A stretch of 64,000 bases of DNA, taken from positions 75,654,300 through 75,718,299 of the forward strand of contig CM049314.1 in NCBI GenBank assembly GCA_026874595.1. Direction: 5' to 3'. The DNA is from Sipunculus nudus. Taxonomy: Eukaryota > Annelida > Sipuncula > Golfingiida > Sipunculidae. The notes beneath the pieces are model-generated. The model saw only the letters and a program-made list of their open reading frames with translations, was not told the DNA's origin and searched no databases. A program made the translations under genes and the position numbers. Shown one piece after another: positions 55,001 to 59,943 of this stretch; position 1 is the stretch's first letter, and every line of letters begins with the position of its first letter.

Positions 55001-58000
55001 CCGCCGGCCTCGTCTGGTGCACTGATCTGGCCTTCACTTGGTGACCCTGTGTCTGGCGTGCACGTACCCGGCCACCCTTGTATATTGGTATATTAATTTC
55101 TGCTCGGCATAAGCGACCAGCTTAAGTTGTATTCTACGTTTGGTCTGTTGACCTCTAGCAATACTCTTCATATCCTTGTCTTCTCAACTAGATTCTTCTA
55201 TGACAATATGCATTATGTCATCTACATTATTGGACTTATCATAAAATTCAATTTTACAATTCCCATTTCAGTAAATCGTGAATGAGCTTGCATTAATTTA
55301 AATTAATATATTTACATACACATTATGGAAAGTGGCAAGCAGACAGATTAACAGACAACACCACATGGGGAAACACCATACTCATGCCCTTAAGTTCATT
55401 TATTCTAAAAAAGAAGGCAGACCTTACCACGGAATTATTTTCACTAAAGAAATGCCAGATCAGGTTATGTTTTGTGACACCGACGAGAAATTTCTGAACG
55501 TCGACATGGTCTGCCTTCGAGGCCCCCGTCTGGATGATCACTCCAATGATATCCTTCAGTTCTAATAATTTTATCTGAAAGAAAGATCAGAATGTCAATA
55601 AGGTTGTGCTCATCCAGCACCCCCGCAATATAAACTATGCAATTCAAAATTCTATTTGGAAGTATTGAAGGGCACACCAAGGCCTATCTGATAAATCAGC
55701 GGAATTAAGATTGGTCAAGAAATAATGGGGAATTCTTTTTTGTAATTTTGGAAAAGTTTGCACAAATGTGCATAATTAAAATTTTAGCCAGCACCTAGCA
55801 TTATATATATATATATTTGTATATAAGATCAAATTTATATAACATAATAGAAATCTGCATTCTAAGGAATCCAAAAGCCTCCACTATTTGGGCATTCACT
55901 CATTCGGCCCATTTTCCCATGGACATTCATGACGATCCTGAATCCAGGGTTAAATACTGGATCCACAACATAAGCTAATCGTTCTACCGTCGCAAACTTT
56001 TTTTTTTTTTTTTTATTTAAAAATTTTTTTTTTTTGTTGGAGGTAACCGCCTCCATTTTTTTAGTGCTAGCTTAACTAATAATATGTACATCTGCAGATT
56101 TCCATTCCGGTTTCGGACTACTTGACAGGGCAGTATCACACGCTTCCTCTCATTTTATATCCTGGCGTTAACCAGGCCCGGTGACTACTGCACCTGCTGG
56201 CCCTGGGTTGGCATACCACCGAGGACCCCCGAAAGGCGCACTCGTTTGTGAGTGAAACACGGCCGTTGGGCACGACCTTCCCATTAAGCCTGCAGAGCGC
56301 TCACCCTGGGTTGGGGCCGACCGTGAAAAACCTCACCGCCTCGGCTGAGGTTCGAACTCACGATCTCCCGGCTTTGAGTCCTGCGCTCTACCCCTGAGCC
56401 ACAGAAGCCGGTATAACCTTCGCAATCTTCATGATGTTCTGTTCATGATTGTAAGAGTTATTCTGTGATCAACACACACATAAACAGGGATGAAAGCATA
56501 CCTTCCTGGCCATACAAAAAAGAAATAAAGCATTTTGAAAATTGTGGACAAACCCTGGATGGACACCAAGGCACTACATCACCGTTGCATGAGCTAAAGC
56601 ACTAACAAATGACGAAGCTTAACATTTGCTCTTTACACAGCAGTTGTACACTGCAGTCGCCTTGGGTCTCCCGTGTAATCCATAGTTTGTTTAGCCTGAT
56701 TTTTCGGGGTTTGAACACCAGGGTGCGCACAGATGAAAGGAATATAAATAGATTAATGAGAGAGAGCGATATCACTGTATCACAATGTGCATCTAGTTTG
56801 AAATTTTAAACATGTGACATCCGCTCTCGTTGGAACACACTTGGATCAGCAATAACCTGTATTTCTGACATTTGGCCACAGAAAAGTTTCCATGATGAAA
56901 GTTGGGTGCCACCGCCGAGAATTATTATAAAGATATTTGTTGCTAGAATCGTGGAAAAGGTCTTTTATACATGTTAACCTGCGATGGTGTAATGGACACA
57001 TATGTTTGCTGTGAGAAAGAAACAGAAACTGCTAACATACCTGGATCCATGGTAGTTTATCAGACACATAGCTGCACCAGGCACCAGTGCCATTTAATCG
57101 GACTTTTGAAGCTTCATATCCTGGCAACTCGGAGGATGCGGAGAGGAAAAATTCATTGATTTTAGGGTTCTCCAAACCTAGTCTTTCATAAGCCTTACAC
57201 TCGGCGACATTATCTGGGGGAAAAGAGTACATACTGTTCCAATATGACAACTTGGATATCAATTTTGGGTAATATTTGTACCTACAACCTGTATTGTACC
57301 TGTATTTTACCTGTACTGTACCTGTATCTCCTTCAGTGTTTTTACGGCTGTCAAGTCAGCCATTGTTTGTAGCTGAGGAATTATGAACTGAATTATGTTC
57401 TACCCCACAAAACTTGTATGCCAGGTACTACCCGGGCTGGCAAACACTTGCTTCATATGATAAAAACACTTTTGGTTCTTCTGAGAGAGTACCACGGTAT
57501 GTAGACAGACTTGGTGGAGGAAACTGCCTCCATTTTTTAATGTTGACTTATCTTATTCTTAATTAACTAAGTATGTACATCTGCAGAGTTTCCAATTCGG
57601 TTTGGGACTACTTGAGAGGACGTGAGCGCTCACTTCCTATCATTTTAATTTTTTATTCCTGGTGTAACCCAGGCCCGGTGTCTACCGCACCTGCGGGTCG
57701 AGGGTTTGTAATCATCCCCATTGCTGGGTCATAACACCGAGGACCCCTCAAAGACGCGCTCGTATGTGGAGCACAGCCTTCCCTTCAAGCCTGCAGACCG
57801 CTCACCCTTGGTGGGGGCCGAACGTGAAAACCTCACCTATGAGATTCGAACCCACGATCTCCCGGCTCGAGTCCTGCGCTCTACCCCTGAGCCACAGAAG
57901 CCGGTCATGAAGACAGACGTATGTATTTTGTGAAAAAACGAATCTGGAACAGTGTGGAACCTTCATATGATGTCATTCTGGTGTATAAATAGAGCCAATA

Positions 58001-59886
58001 TGCCTGGAGGCCCTACACTGAAAGAGACTGAGATCTTTATTTAATATCTTTTACTGTTTTCCTGTTAAAGATATACTATGTGTATGTAACTACATGTTAA
58101 ATAATATATGTGATAACATATATACTATGTGTATCTTACTGCATTATAAATATTTAATTGATGTGATAATGGATATACTATGTGTATGTAACTGCATATT
58201 GAATAATCAATGTGATAATGGATATACTATGAGTACGTTCATGCATATTTACGGAAGCGTATTGCTGCTTCCTTGTAAAAGAAAAGTAAATTATTTATCT
58301 CGTATGTACGACATACTATCTCGTACGTACGACATATTATCTCGCACGTACGACATACTTTCTCGTACGTACGACATACTATCTCGTACGTACGACATAT
58401 TATCTCGTACGTACGACATAAAATCTCGTGCGTACGACTTATTGTCTCGTACATACGACATACTATCTCGTACGTACGACATATTATCTGGTACATACGA
58501 CATACTTTCTCTTACGTACGTCATACTATCTCGTACGTACGACATATTATCTCGTACGTACGACATAATATCACGTGCGTACGACTTATTGTCTCGTACG
58601 TACGACATACTATCTCGTACGTACGACATATTATCTGGTACATACGACATAATTTATCTTACGCATCTGATTCACAGAATACACAACAGGCCAACTGATA
58701 TATGTATAAGCAATATATATATGTTAAATAATGCGTGTTCGTACCCTAACTACACAACATCTTCGCCTTGCAAACCGTCGGAACACCGTTGAAAATAATA
58801 CATATGTTTATTTATGTATTTAGTTATTTATACCATAAATTTAAATGCTATTCGAGTTATCATTTTTCTTTGTGTCAAGGTTTCGGAAATATTTCAAGGA
58901 AATGAAATTTATCAAATCGTTGTCTGCCAGTAATATACAGAACTTTCATTTTTAAATAGGTAATTAAATTTTGTGAGAAGTGTATGATGTTTTAATGATG
59001 AGCCTGTCATAATATTAATAAGAAAAAAATTGAAACTACCTTTTGGAGAAGGAAGGGTTCGGACAAGAGGTACAGCTAACAAATAGCCTGATTGTAAGTA
59101 ATTGAGAATGGATATATGTGAGGTAGGTTTCTTATATTCCAAAATTGATCTGTTATAAGAACTAGATTTATGACATAACGCACAGTGTCACTCGCCCTAC
59201 TGTACACGGCACGAAGATTGATGGGATCAAGCACTTCGTTTCATAATATATGGATCAGGAACCTCTCCTAACGGGCATCTTTGTATTACATACACCTCTA
59301 TATTGACACTCAAGGTTCATATTCTTTTATAATAATGTGTTTTGTCTCACGTAATTAACTCATTTTTGCTGAATACGAAAGTTGTTCAGCAAATCCATGC
59401 CGATACACGGGCTTATCTCCTGTTTACCGGTTTTGTTTATGTTATTATGGTTCTGTGTGTGAGTAAATATAGTGTACCTTTGTCGGTTAACTATAACAAG
59501 ACCGCATGACCAGAAGGAAGATCTTAGATTAGCGCACGTGACAATCATTAAATAAAAAGAGGAAACATGACAGAAAAAAACACCAAGAAAAGCTTGAAAA
59601 ATCTTGATTTGTGAAGTTTATTTTTACGGCCACCAGGTGGCGTGAGCGCTGTTTGTTTTTCCTTATTGATCGCGCCGGGGCAAGTATTTTTTCCACTTGT
59701 ATACAAGAGAAAGCAAACGAAGAACGAAATATTGAAAGATACCGTAACAGTTTAAGGAGACTAAATTGTATTTCATGTATACTCAAAATACCTGGTTTGT
59801 AACATAAATAGGTCCTTTTTTCATTTAAATTCTCTACCATACAATCGCTCTTTCTTTCTCTATCGCTCTCTCTCTCTCTCTCTCTG

Positions 59887-59943
<57 letters not shown>

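Noticed and set aside
56380-56411. tRNA gene on the minus strand
   Set aside because: Boxes A and B are present but the cloverleaf is incomplete and the sequence continues into a repeat body with an A-rich tail; it is a SINE head, as at 57904 and 24595.
58297-58655. Regular repeats resembling a CRISPR array
   Set aside because: Repeats are contiguous with no unique spacers, in a clearly eukaryotic region with introns and SINEs.
58094-58792. Long open frame with repeated LSRTYDI and shadow frames on the other strand
   Set aside because: Produced by the 21-bp satellite, whose period is divisible by three. The mirrored array gives the same effect at 61285-61524; no protein is likely.
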